Assembly: GCA_033398695.1 (NCBI GenBank)
Contig: CM065819.1
Location: 10,729,501 to 10,793,500 of the forward strand
Direction of reading: 5' to 3'
From: Orobanche coerulescens
Lineage: Eukaryota > Streptophyta > Magnoliopsida > Lamiales > Orobanchaceae
Length of the DNA: 64,000 nucleotides
Part shown: piece after piece, positions 32,657-44,088 of the stretch
Position numbering within the stretch: position 1 is the stretch's first letter
Layout: each line of letters opens with the position of its first letter
Made by a program: the position numbers and the translations under genes
The notes under the pieces: generated by a model
The model's database searches: none
What the model was told of the DNA's origin: nothing
Seen by the model: only the letters and a program-made list of their open reading frames with translations

Positions 32657-33335
32657 CGAGATGAGGAGAACAGACGATCAGGATGCTGCTGTTGCATCAG
32701 GTACTGTTCAGATCATTTCCCAGCCAATTAGCGTTTTATTCGATACAGGAGCTACACATTCATTTATATCTTTATCTTGTGTATATCATTTGAATATTTC
32801 TGGTTTTCATAATTGTGAACCTTATGTTGTTGGTTTACTGAGTGGAGAGAGGATTGTTGGAAACTTAGAAACTAGAGGTTTCCTTATATCATTTGGAGGC
32901 AGAGAGTGGCTCTCAAATCTGATTGTGATAGAAATGCAAGTAGATGACCTAATACTCGGAGACGATTGGCTTAATCGATATGGAGCTATTGTAAACTACC
33001 GAAGGAGGAATATCTCGCTGATAGCTGACGATGGTTCCGAAATACTGTTTGAAGGATGGAAACCAGGAAGCTCAGGAAAGTTTATCAAGGCGATGAAAGC
33101 TGTCAAATTGTTGAAACAACGCTGTACTGGATACTGGTGCTATGCAATGAAGAAAGAAGACGGAATTATGGAACTCTCATCCATTCCTATTGTGAACGAA
33201 TTTCCGAATGGATTCCCTGACGAGTTACCTGGACTACCTCCACGACGGGATGTAGAATTCACCATTGAGCTGGAACCTGGAGCTACACCAATTTCTAAGG
33301 CGCCGTATCGTATGGAACCTACTGAGATGTTCGAG
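32657..33335 (+). pseudogene. E2 protease and start of RT
   Basis: The frame from 32661 contains the aspartic protease site VLFDTGATHSFIS (catalytic Asp codon at 32742) and leads into the RT approach (ELEPGATPISKAPYRM). A one-base shift at about 33335-33345 throws it out of the RT frame. Confidence 0.88.
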
Positions 33336-33916
33336 TTGAAAAACAATTGGAGGAGTTACTGGACAAAGGCTATATCCATCCAAGCGTTTCGCCCTGGGGA
33401 GCACCAGTTCTTTTTGTCCGGAAGAAGGATGGATCACTTTGACTGTGTATTGACTATCGAGAGCTGAACAAGATGACGATTAAGAACAAGTATCCGTTTC
33501 CATAGATTGATGATTTGTTTGACCAGTTACAAGGAGCAACAGTTTTTTCAAAAATCAACCTGAGATCAGGATATCATCAGTTGAGGATTAAGGAATCTGA
33601 TGTTCCGAAATCAGCATTTAGAATTCGCTACGGACACTATGAGTTTGTAGTGATGCCGTTTGGTCTCACTAATGCACCTGTTGTATTCATGCAATTGATG
33701 AACCGAGTCTTCATCGAATATTTGGATAAATTTGTGGTCGTGTTCATTGATGACATTCTGGTGCATTCTAAGATCCCGGAAGAGCATGCACAACATTTAC
33801 GGATTGTGTTAGACCTGTTGAGAAATGAACAATTGTACGCCAAACTTTCTAAGTGTGAATTCTGGCTAAAGGAAGTGATGTTCCTCGGCCATGTGGTATC
33901 ATCTGAAGGAGTCTGA
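33336..33916 (+). pseudogene. E2 reverse transcriptase
   Basis: RT homology runs from [13 protein letters not shown] through SGYHQLRI to the active site FIDD (33743-33754) and [11 protein letters not shown]. In-frame stops occur near 33451 (SL, stop, LCIDYREL), at 33503-33505 and at 33914-33916. Confidence 0.9.
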
Positions 33917-34546
33917 GTAGATCCTCAGAAGATCGAAGCAGTTATGGATTGGAAGCCTCTAAAGAACGTGAAAGAAGTCTGGAGTTTCTTAGGACTTGCT
34001 GGATATTATCGTCGATTCGTGGAAGGGTTTTCCAAAATTTCCCGCCCACTTACTCGACTTTTGCAGAAAACTCAAAAGTTTGAATGGAATGAAATGTGTC
34101 AGAAAAGCTTTGATGAATTGAAGAAGAGATTGACGACAGCACCAATTGTAACACTTCCACAGGGAACTGGAGGATTCATAGTTTACAGTGATGCTTCGAA
34201 CCAAGGACTCGGATGTGTATTGATGCAGAATGATAAGGTGATCGCTTATGCGTCACGAAAGCTGAAACCTTATGAAGTGAATTACCCAACGCATGATTTG
34301 GAGCTAGCAGCAGTAGTTTTTGCTTTGAAAATCTGGAGGCATTACCTGTACGTGACTCACTGTCAGATCTTTACGGATCACAAGAGTCTCAAATACATCT
34401 TCAGTCAGAAAGAGTTGAACATGCGGCAAAGAAGATGGTTAGAGCTAATTAAGGACTACGACCTAGAGATTCTATATCATCCAGGCAAAGCGAATATAGT
34501 GTCCGATGCACTCAGCCACAAGCCTGTTTCTATTCAGATGCTGTAG
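33917..34546 (+). pseudogene. E2 RT thumb and RNase H
   Basis: The frame is the same as RT. It includes [16 protein letters not shown] and the gypsy RNase H ([10 protein letters not shown] with Asp codon at 34190, [21 protein letters not shown]). A TAG at 34544-34546 ends it, and a TGA at 34622-34624 follows before integrase. Confidence 0.9.
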
Positions 34547-34633
34547 ACTCTGACCTCCCAACTCAGCATTCAACGAGAGATGATTCGAGAAGGAATTGAA
34601 GTATGGTTACAAAGAGTCCAATGACAACTGTGC

Positions 34634-35545
34634 GTGATGGAAATAACTTCATCGTTAACCGAAGAAATCAAATCTAAGCAAGCAGATGATCCATTGATGA
34701 TTCGGTTACATGATGAAGTGATCAAGGGAAAGGCCCCCGGATTCGTAATTCATGATGATGGAGTTTTGAGATTTCAGAACCGACTCTGCGTTCCCGATGT
34801 CGATGTTCTGAAACAGACGATTATGAAGGAAGCTCACAGCTCGCCCTATTCTATCCACCAGGACACCAGTAAGATGTACAAGGACTTGAAGCAGAATTTC
34901 TGGTGGGGCAACATGAAGAAAGATGTAGCGGATTATGTTTCGAAATGCTTGACTTGTCAGCAGGTTAAGATCGAGCATCAACAACATGCCGGAATGTTGA
35001 AGCCGCTCTCGATTACTGAATGGAAGTGGGAGGACATATCAATGGACTTTATCACTAGTATTCCGAGAACTAAGACAGAAATGAACATGATTTGGGTGAT
35101 AGTTGATCGTCTAACCAAATCGGCTCATTTTCTAGGCATTAAGGACACTTGGGGACCCAAGAGGTTGGCACGAGTATTTATTTCAGAGATAGTTCGATTG
35201 CATGGTACGCCGAAGACCATTATTTCTGATCGAGACGGCCATTTTGTGTCTCATTTTTGGAAAGCAGTTCATAAGGCCTTGGGGACCGAATTGAACTTCA
35301 GCACAACTTATCACCCGCAGACAGACGGACAATCCGAGAGGACTATCCATACGGTGGAAGACATGTTGAGGGTCTATGCCTTAGATTGGTCAAATGATTG
35401 GGAAATTCATCTACCGTTGATTGAATTTACCTACAACAATAGTTGGCATGCTTCTATTAAGATGGCACTATTTGAGGCCTTGTACGGGAGAAGATGCAGA
35501 TCACCCCTATGTTGGGACGATTCATCAGACTTGATTGGGACATAA
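34634..35545 (+). pseudogene. E2 integrase
   Basis: A 303-residue open stretch in the RT frame holds the HHCC zinc domain (H68, H75, C105, C108) and the catalytic core D138, D199 and E235 (D-60-D-35-E). All three catalytic residues are kept. TAA at 35543-35545 separates it from the C-terminal domain. Confidence 0.92.
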
Positions 35546-36085
35546 CCAGAGTTGATCGTACAGACACGAGAGAAGGTAGCCTTGATTCGTGAAAGGATGT
35601 TGACCGCCCAGAGTCGACAGAAATCTTATGCAGACGTACGCCGTCGCCCATTGGAGTTCAGTACTGGAGACCACGTACTTTTAAAAGTTTCTCCTACTCA
35701 GGGAATCTTTTGTTTTGGGAGAAAAGGTAAGCTGAGTCCAAGATATATCGGACCATTCGAGATTCTTGAGAGAATTGGAGAGTTGGCATACAGATTAGCA
35801 TTACCGCCATCATTGAGCCATGTTCATAACGTGTTCCACGTATCCCAGTTACGGAGATATATACCGGATCCTAGTCATGTCATTGATTTCGGTGAAATTG
35901 AAGTCACTCAGGATGGAACATTTGAAGAAAGACCGGTCAGGATACTCGAGAGTCGAGTTAAGCAGTTGAGGAACAAACCAATCGCTTTGGTCAAAGTTCA
36001 GTGGTCATGCCACGGAGTGGAAGAAGCCACTTGGGAAACGGAAGATAGCATGAAGTCTAGATATCCAGAGTTATTTTCGTCTTGA
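35546..36085 (+). pseudogene. E2 integrase C-terminus with chromodomain
   Basis: The same frame continues with the GPY/F module (KLSPRYIGPFEIL; residues 60-72 of the frame from 35552), HVSQLRRYIPDP and a chromodomain-like end (about residues 128-175: PVRILESRVKQLRNK, VKVQWSCHGVEEATWE). In chromoviruses this domain steers integration to certain chromatin. Wording and position are those of the Tekay (Del) clade. Confidence 0.88.
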
Positions 36086-36120
36086 GTTTCGGGACGAAAC
36101 TCCTTTTTAGTAGGAGAGTA
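36086..36120 (+). other. E2 hairpin and polypurine tract
   Basis: GAGTTTCGGGACGAAACTC is a perfect-armed inverted repeat starting right after the pol stop. AGTAGGAGAGTA (36109-36120) is the polypurine tract beside the LTR start. Confidence 0.8.
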
Positions 36121-38402
36121 TGTAATATCTGGATTTATTATTGGGTATTTCATTTGTATTTGAGCCATGTATTATTCGGAATTGTGATATCGATAATTGG
36201 AGTATGATATTTCTCACATTTGTATCTTTGTACATGAGTATAGCAACATGCAAATTTTCTCATGCAAACTCGTGATAGCGCACACTAAGAATGTAGCTTA
36301 ACGTGCATTATCGGCTAAAACTAGCGCACGCTACGAATGAAGATTTGCGTGCACTAGGCAGTCAATTATTGAGCTAGATGGCTAGCACATACGCCAGCCG
36401 GATGTGGGTCCGGATAAGATTCCCGCGGGCGAACCTGGACAGATTTGGAGTCAACGCTAGTTAGTGTGCGCTAAGGATTTTGCGACAGCGTGCGCTAATT
36501 GACGTACGTACAGAAATGTTATAAATGGGACATCAACCCATTTTACTTGGTTTACATTTCCTTCACTTGTCCTTCGTTCTTGAGAGACCAGAGAGCATTA
36601 TATCCTCCTTAAACACTTATACCAACTCTACTTGATTCATTAAAGATTGGATATCACTTGTGATTGATCATTGAAGTGGAGTAGCACCTTGGATTGGCAT
36701 ACAAACAACCGGAGTTGGATTCTACCTTTTTGGCTCAGTGATTTCTTCATCTTAAGGTATGTTAATTCCACCTCCAGCCTTAGATTCATGTTCTGAAGAA
36801 TAAGATGATCATGTTATCAAGATATTGAGTTCCATTGATGAATTATTCAAACAAACATCATGTTTAGAAGTGGGAATGATTATGCTTATAATATCGTCGT
36901 TGATACATCGTAGTTGGAATTGTTAGTTCACCTTTAAGATGAAGTCTGAATGTGATAATGACAATGGAATCTAGTGCATCAACCTAAAATCACGAACTTC
37001 ACATGAGAATGATAATCGAGTTGGATATAAGAGTTGTGATGATATTCATTTCCTTGAATTCAAAGATGTTTGAATCCGTAAGATCATTCATAAGTTTATG
37101 AACATGACATGTAGACGGATAACGTATGTTAATCACTGAGGAGTTTGTAAATTTCATCACTGTTAGAACGGTCTGCTGCCCAGTAGTGAAACTGCCATGC
37201 ACGCTTAGCGTACGCTAGGCTATGTAGATTAATGTACGCTATCGGGCAGGTTTAGCGTACGCTACGTTTGGTACGTAACGTATGTTAGGTCATCAGGCGA
37301 GTCAGTCGGCTGACCAGAGAGGTCTGTCGATACATAGTTAGCGTATGCTAGGCTTCGTTGTTTACGTGCGCTAACGAGCAGGCTTAACACACGCTACATA
37401 GAATACGTAGCGTACGCTAAGCAGTTCGGGCATATTACATTTTAATCAACTTTCGGCCGTAAATTGGATTGTTAGAGATTCGTACGACGTGAGATGAATT
37501 CTATATTATTTCTTTTGTTAAGGTTCGAGCTTGCTACATGATTGATCGAAGGGGGGACCTTCGAGTGTTTCATTTTTCGTGGAAGTAGTATTATTGTCTT
37601 CGAATCGAGGCAAGTATCTTAATTGTTTTATATATTGATGTTATACATATTGTCGTGCATATATGTCGTTGTTGTATGTCCACCTCGTGTTGGTCCGACG
37701 GGATCATCGGGGGATCTATGCTAGCGTTCGCTGGATCATAGGATGGGTTTTTCCACCTCGGGTTGGTTTGACGGAATCATCGGGGGGTCTAGGCAGTGAA
37801 CGCTGGATCATTGGAATTACCATGTATATGTTGTGATATTATGTTGTGATATTATGTTGTGATATCATGTTGTGGTTATCATGTTGTGATATCATGTTGT
37901 GATTATCATGTGTGTATGTTATTATTGAATTTCTCGCAGGAGAAGACTCGTTGGTTCTTTTGTCATTTATGTTATTATTATTCTTTGTGAGATGTAGAAT
38001 AATATGTTGTGGTACTTGTACTAGCATCGTTGTGCTAACCCCTTCGGGGGTGAACATTTGTTTATGTTCAGGATCCAGGAGAGCGGGGAAACAACCACTA
38101 GAGTTGCATGACGACGAGGGTGCAGAGTGATGTTCCGGCCGGGTTTATTTGTCTGTTGGTTGTATCATTTTAATAAGTACTCGAGTACGTAGTCGTTTGT
38201 GATGATTTGGATTTGGTGATGTATTAATACTTTTTACTTTGGACATTTGTATTTTCAGTATTGGTCAGAACTGTTGTATCTTATTTCCGTTACTTTCATA
38301 CGTTGGTATCTGTTAATGTCTTTTCATTTCTTTAGCCTTGTAAATCCTTATGTAAAGTATTTACGGCGCTATAATATTCCTGAATATATCGGGGGTGTTA
38401 CA
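36121..38402 (+). repeat. E2 3' LTR
   Basis: The 2282-base partner of 29015-31268 keeps all landmarks. Differences include many C/T and G/A changes in CG sites of the words and an extra TTGTGATATCATG unit near 37880. Confidence 0.92.
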
Positions 38403-39284
38403 AGAATAATACAAATATTCCACGATTCCATAATCCTTGGATAACCACTCATTTCTAGTATCATGTTTAAGCAAAATGTTACATGAAATGGTTGATACCA
38501 TTCCTCATGAAATTCAAGTTTACGTTCGTATTTACTTTCGTAGAAATCACATATTCATTTAGAAGTAAATTATGATTCAATGTTCAATCACTAACGAGTC
38601 CATGTTAAATTCACGACAAATCACATTCTAAAAGTATAAAGAATATAGTCGAGATACTCGCCTCAAGTCCAAAGCACGCGAAGCAATGGGAAAGCTCGAC
38701 CAGAAACCTTTGATGAGGACGAAAATGAACGGAAGGGTTCGATATGAGATCTTCTCAAGAAACTCGACCCTAACATCATATCATTAATAAATCAATGACC
38801 GTACAAAGAAGAATAATCATAGAACGCCCGAATCCCCTCTATGACGTTCTACCGGGCACCTTCAAGGCGTCGATTAGGAACTCGACAAAACGACAAATCC
38901 TTGGTAATAAAACCATGGAACAACAATGAAATTGATAGAATAGTGCTTAATAATCATTAATCTATTAGTAATATAGGTTAATTCGAATTAAACGGACGAA
39001 ATCAAACAAAATCCCCAATTTCCCCAAAACTAGATTTTTAGGAAATCTAACCTTGATTCGGTCGATCGGAGGAGGTTATGGGATGATTAATCGACTTTAG
39101 AAACTCAAGAACTTCGTGGATTGATATCGGAACAACATGTCTTCATGCTCTCCGAATCTCGGCAGTGGAGGAGACGAGTTGGGTGAGAAAAGAAGTGAAG
39201 AAATCACCTGCCCGATCATATATATACTGCCCAGCGACGCACGGGCACACGCACGAGTGGATGGTCGTGCGCGGCACTGCCAGG
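38403..39284 (-). repeat. E6 LTR, middle segment
   Basis: The E6 LTR continues after E2. On the minus strand it holds a TATA box (TATATATATGA, 39217-39226) and a possible donor AAG|GTTAGA at 39051-39050. Words such as GCACGAGTGG and GTCGTGCGCGGC begin at 39235. It closely matches the E3 LTR around 41690-41790. E3 inserted at 39284/39285 within the word cluster; CCAGG is at 39280-39284. Confidence 0.78.
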
Positions 39285-40065
39285 TGTAACACCCCCAGAA
39301 TTCGACCGGGAATGTCACATGCCGTAGACCCTTCTCACAAGAATCTACCAGGCTAAACTCCAAAAGACTTCTCAATGATTGACCGATCGGGGTTAAATTA
39401 ATTATGAAACATACCGACAAGGTCATTAAACAATTCAAAACCCAACGTAATTCACAGCTCAACGACAATAATAAACTTGAATAAATAAAAAAATGACAAC
39501 TCAATTTAATAAATGGAAATCACACCCGTGCAAGGGTGAATACTCGAACACAAGAGAAATATTGACAAAAGAAAGGACTCCGACTCTTGTTTGATTAGCA
39601 CCATCGTCCTCCATATTCTTCCAAGCCAATTCCATGACTGCTCCCGAGCTGCAACCTGAGCGCAAAACAGGCACCCACCCCCCGAATATTCGGGGGTTTG
39701 CAAAATGAAATTTGCTAGTATAAGTACATAATATACAAGATATTCGAAAAATATCAACACAAAACTCAACAGTCGCGAAGCCTTAACATGAACCACACAT
39801 TCACACAACCAGCACAGTACAACATTCACTCACACAAGGTGAAAGATATTCACACAGTCATATTTTCTTTACAGAACATAACATCAATGAAAACTTTAGA
39901 CGAGCCCCCAATGAGTCAAAGAACTCAGTTCGAAATACCCTCTTTTTAACAAGGAAAATATTTAACATGGTTTAAAAACGTTATCTTTGATTCGGGACGT
40001 TTTGAATGGTTTGGGGTTTCGAAAATCGAATAGAAATGCTTTAGAAAGTAATTTCAAGATTTTTG

Positions 40066-40300
40066 GGGTCCTTGACCCAGTATATGAAAAACAGTTTCAC
40101 AAGAAAACTATTTCAACGTTATTCGGGGTGCTCGATCCAATTTACAAAATACTATCATCACAGAAACCATTATATCAATCGTCTCACGGGGTCCTCGACC
40201 CAATTCACAAAATATCACCACAAGAATAATCGTCTCAACAATATCACGGGGTCCTTGACCCAATCCACATAATATCATCACAGCACAATCAAGGTCACAA
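40066..40300 (-). repeat. 60-base tandem repeat in the E3 LTR (four copies)
   Basis: Units start with GGGGTCCT(T/C)GACCCAAT at roughly 60-base steps. The other LTR has them at 54988-55220. Confidence 0.8.
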
Positions 40301-41085
40301 CCTCTCATTTTGACAAATCCTGCTCAAGACCCTTGATTAATTAACCCTCGGAAATTTTGTCACATATCCTTAGTTAATTAATCCTGATACCAACGTTTTA
40401 AACGAGTTAAGATAAACTTCAGAAGAACAAATCTCAGTCTTTATCGAGACCAATATTTTAAAATGATTTGAAAGAACATTTGAAACACGAAAATCATTCG
40501 GTATCGGGGTCTTAGCTGTCACTCAAATATATGTAACCAATAAGCCTGCCATGAACCTCCCTTGCACACCTGCGTGCACCAGCATTGACTCCACTATGTT
40601 GGCCGCCCCTAGAGCATGTCACTGCTCCGACGCTCACCCCCGCAAGAGCCGCCCCTTGCTCACGCATGATGTAACACCGGTGTTCACCAACCATATGGAG
40701 CCGCTCATTGCAGCGTACACCAGGCCGAAGATCATGCCCCGCCCTCAGAGGCTCCCGTATACGACGTCTCTCATAACAAGTACTCACATTGTTTCAAACA
40801 TGGAGCACAAAGTCAATCATTGCAACAATTATCAAATCAGAACACCAACGCACACAATTACCTGTCAGTCCTTAACTACATAGATAAACAACACCACACA
40901 CGTTATCAATCAAAACTCGGCATAATACGCCTTCAGGCATAAACAACCAACACCCATATATCCCTATATATTGACTCAACCGAATACATATACCCGACCA
41001 TATTATCTCTCTATATATAATTTATACTTTAATCCAAGTTGACTACATCAAACTAATATTGGCATTAATCACCTCAACATTCACC

Positions 41086-41088
<3 letters not shown>

Positions 41089-41134
<46 letters not shown>
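41089..41134. repeat. TA microsatellite
   Basis: About 23 TA units. The other E3 LTR has only a short run near 56012-56023. Confidence 0.95.
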
Positions 41135-41136
<2 letters not shown>

Positions 41137-41709
41137 GTATAAAAATAATACATACATTTCGGAAACAATGATTTCACGTAGATATAATTCTTATATCAAA
41201 CTTGCCTTGGTAATTTCTCGCGAATACTCCGAAGAATACGGTCGATCGGAAGACTCCGGAACTCCGAGGAAAACAACGATCAGAAGGGTTCAACTCCAGC
41301 TCTTCACAGGTAGTTCGAACCTAATATCCTATCATCAATTAAACAATCAATTACATGAGGAAAAACATCATAAAACGGCTGAATTGCCCTCTGTGGCATT
41401 TTCCTACACACCTTGAAGGCGTCAATTGAGAACTCAATTAAACGATGGATCGGAAATGATAAAGCCGTGGAAAAATGATGAAACTGACACAATACCACTT
41501 AATCTTTGATAATCCATCGTTATTCTAAGCTAATTCGGACCAAATGAATGAAATCAATTGAAATCCCCAAAACTAGATTTTTAGGAAATCATACTTTGAT
41601 TCGATGGATCAGAGAAGATTATAGGATGATTAATCAATGTTAGGAACTAAAAAACAACGTGGGTAGGTAGTTATACACCATGCCTTCGTATTCTCCAAGT
41701 CTTGGCTGT

Positions 41710-41927
41710 GGAGGAGGTGAGTTGCGGGAAGAAAATGGGTGAAGAACAAGTCTGCCCGGTCATTTATATAAACCCCGCGCGACGTACGAGCAGACACGCA
41801 CGAGCACCGGCTGCGTGCGGAGGAGGTGAGTTGGGGGAAGAAAATGGGTGAAGAACACATCTGCCCGGTCATTTATATAAACCCCACGCGACGCACGAGT
41901 AGACACGCACGAGCACCGGCTGCGTGA
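41710..41927 (-). promoter_or_regulatory. Doubled promoter block in the E3 3' LTR
   Basis: A 109-base unit (41710-41818 and 41819-41927) is repeated in tandem. Each unit has a TATA box (plus strand CATTTATATAAACCCC at 41761-41776 and 41870-41885) and a GCACGAGCACCGGCTGCGTG end. The 5' LTR has one copy (TATA at 56631-56640). Confidence 0.8.
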
Positions 41928-42245
41928 CTCGTGCGCCAAGAATGTGACGGAAGCTTCTGGACACGTCTGGGAGTCTTCCGGACACGCACGAACATGATGC
42001 TCGGGTGTCCGATCGTGTGCCCTGCTCGTGCGCGGCACTGCCTGGCCTCTACTGCACTGCACGAGCACCGCGCACGAGCACATCTCGGGCGTAACCTGCT
42101 ACTTCCTACCCAGTGCTGCACGAGGGCCGTCCCGTGCGCCTTGATCGTGCGCCCTGCTCGTGCGCGGCCGCAGGGACTGCTCAGCAGTCTGCCTGTTTTA
42201 CACGAGCACCGGTCCGTGTGGGCTACTCGTGCATACCTGGCCGGT
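41785..42245 (-). promoter_or_regulatory. E3 LTR cluster of GCACGAGC / GCTCGTGC words
   Basis: About 15 copies of CACGAGCAC or its reverse complement occur in both orientations upstream (minus strand) of the TATA boxes. The 5' LTR has them at 56640-56940. Confidence 0.6.
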
Positions 42246-42464
42246 CACTGCCACACCTAGCCGGACGGTGCCAACCGCCATGACTCGACGACCCGATTTT
42301 CCGAAATTGCACAGAAACGAACATGATGAAACGCTCGGTAGGAATGTCAAGCAAGAACTCAAATGTCACGCACCGGGAGAAATATTTCGGGAGAAAAGAA
42401 TATAATAATTCAATAAATCACAAAAATCGAGATATTCGAAAATGGAAAAAATAGGATTATTACA

Positions 42465-42500
42465 TTCTACCCTCCTTAAAATAAGTTTCGTCCCGAAACT
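42465..42500 (-). other. E3 polypurine tract and hairpin
   Basis: The minus strand reads AAGTTTCGGGACGAAACTT, then AAGGAGGGTAGAA (42477-42465) and the LTR start TGTAATAATCC. Confidence 0.85.
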
Positions 42501-43145
42501 TAAGATAAAGAGTGGTAGTACAAGCAAGGAAAAAAATAACTACTTTGCTCAGCCCCAAAACGTCACGAGCAATGCGCGAACGCGAGAATCCTTGAAATAC
42601 AATGAACTGACTAAGCAAGTATCTGGTGCGTGAGTCGAGGCAATAAAAATATATATGAACACGAGGCGTCGAAGTGGAGAAGTACGAATTTGGAGATAAA
42701 AGCTCCAAGAGTTTAGAAAATCACAAAACCGCTCAGACGTCCTGAAGCTATGTTTCGAGCTCGACTAACAGCATCCAAGCTCATAACACATCTCAAAATA
42801 TTAATTGCACGTGTGGGAACAATATTTTCGAACAAAGTTTGCAAGAATCAAATTCGGATGTGGAAAGGCCACTATAATCCACGGAATTCAACAAAAAAGC
42901 TCCGAAATTCGTTCGGAAGACGGTAGGCTAAGTAGAACAAGGTAGTTTAAAATTGTCGAGAGGATCACAAATGAATTACCAACAATGAAAAGTCACTCAA
43001 TACTGAAAATACTAAGAAAAGTATGGGTAATACATTCCCCCATACTAAGAAGTTTCGACCCCGAAACTTCAAACAACCAGAGTTGGAAAAGTAAAGCAAT
43101 TAAATGAAGAACGATCAAAGATACGATGGTCGGTAATGGCAATGA
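42501..43145 (-). other. E3 internal 3' region with a second hairpin and tract
   Basis: No coding homology is seen. At 43051-43070 a second inverted repeat (AAGTTTCGGGGTCGAAACTT on the minus strand) is followed by GTATGGGGGAA and TGTATTACCC, which imitates a second PPT-LTR junction at 43034. Confidence 0.6.
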
Positions 43146-43700
43146 TTAAGACATAATACGAAATTTGCACTCACCAACGCTAGGGTCTTTAGGAGGAGAG
43201 GTAGAGGTCTGGGACACCCTATGGTAATTTGTTCTGCTCCACACGGAGACTATCACCCAATACCGCATCCGATGTCCTTCCCACTCATACTGGTAACAAG
43301 TCAAGAGTAGAAAGGGACAATTTGCACGAACATGCCTCTGACAATTGCAGTTGAAGCACCTCCCCTTCTTGTCGGTAATCAACAATGATGCCTTGGAATT
43401 CCCAGCTTTTACTCTGGACTGCGAAGATGACGCGTTCGAATGACATGGGGGTTTGGGAGATTTAGTTCCTTTGCGCCCGAGAATTTTCGAGATGTCTTGG
43501 GCCTCTTCGCCTTGCTCGAAGGCTCAACCACTGAGGAAATTTCATAGGATATCGTTTGGTTCTGGTACTCCTTCAGCATATTATGAATCATTACTGAACG
43601 GATCATATCACTGCTTCCACAACCCTCATCAAATCCACATCCGCCAAGGTTCGACATACTAATACATGTAATTATCATCCGGCATAACTAAATAAACAAC
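43146..43700 (-). pseudogene. gag: E3 gag remnant
   Basis: One frame (43409-43678) resembles the gag segment before the zinc knuckles (MIRSVMIHNMLKEYQNQTISYE, KAKRPKTSRKFSG). A second frame (43146-43385) has a zinc knuckle CFNCNCQRHVRANC and a second degraded one (CYQYEWEGHRMR). The two are out of frame. The capsid core and start are not readable. Confidence 0.68.
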
Positions 43701-44083
43701 CACATAATCACACCACAATTGTCCGCACAAGGTTCATTTAACATCCCCGGATGCCCAAAATAGACAATACTAAAATGACAAAGAATTTGGAAAGCACGTA
43801 CTATATACGAGTCCGAGTATCCCTATTACGTTCGGAAATTACTTTACACATTCCGCAAAATAACTGTAGTATCGCAAAGTGCAAAGTTTTTCTAGAATCA
43901 AACTCTAGTTCTTCGACGAGGATGACTATTTTCTATATGTACTCGATGCAAACAATATTTTGAAAAAAAGGACGAGTCACGTTATGCCCAAAACTTGTAA
44001 ACACTGTACTTTATTTTGGAAGAGGAAATTTATAGATCGACTTTAAAAATTATTTTGAATAATGTATAAAAGCATTTTCTATG
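43701..44083 (-). other. E3 internal DNA before E4
   Basis: No coding homology recognised. E4 inserted at 44088; the target copy ATTTA is at 44084-44088. Confidence 0.5.
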
Positions 44084-44088
44084 ATTTA

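Larger units (their letters stand above)
29015..38402 (+). mobile_element. E2: chromovirus with full gag-pol (Tekay-like), decayed
   Basis: This 9388-base gypsy element has LTRs 29015-31268 and 36121-38402 and flanking bases CGAAT (29010-29014) and AGAAT (38403-38407), a target duplication with one change. Protease, RT, RNase H, integrase and a C-terminal chromodomain occur in gypsy order. Frameshifts, stops and a gag deletion make it non-functional. It inserted in the E6 LTR. It is the only gypsy element here with RT. Confidence 0.93.
39285..42464 (-). repeat. E3 3' LTR
   Basis: The 3180-base LTR has plus-strand ends TGTAACACCCCC and GATTATTACA. It holds 60-base tandem repeats (40066-40300), a long TA run (41089-41134), a donor-like AAA|GTATGA near 41606, a tandemly doubled promoter block (41710-41927) and a CACGAGCAC word cluster (41785-42245). 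Confidence 0.9.

Noticed and set aside
41760..42260. Frames of 80-110 codons in the E3 word cluster
   Set aside because: Again word-driven; repetitive Arg/Ala/His peptides without a family.
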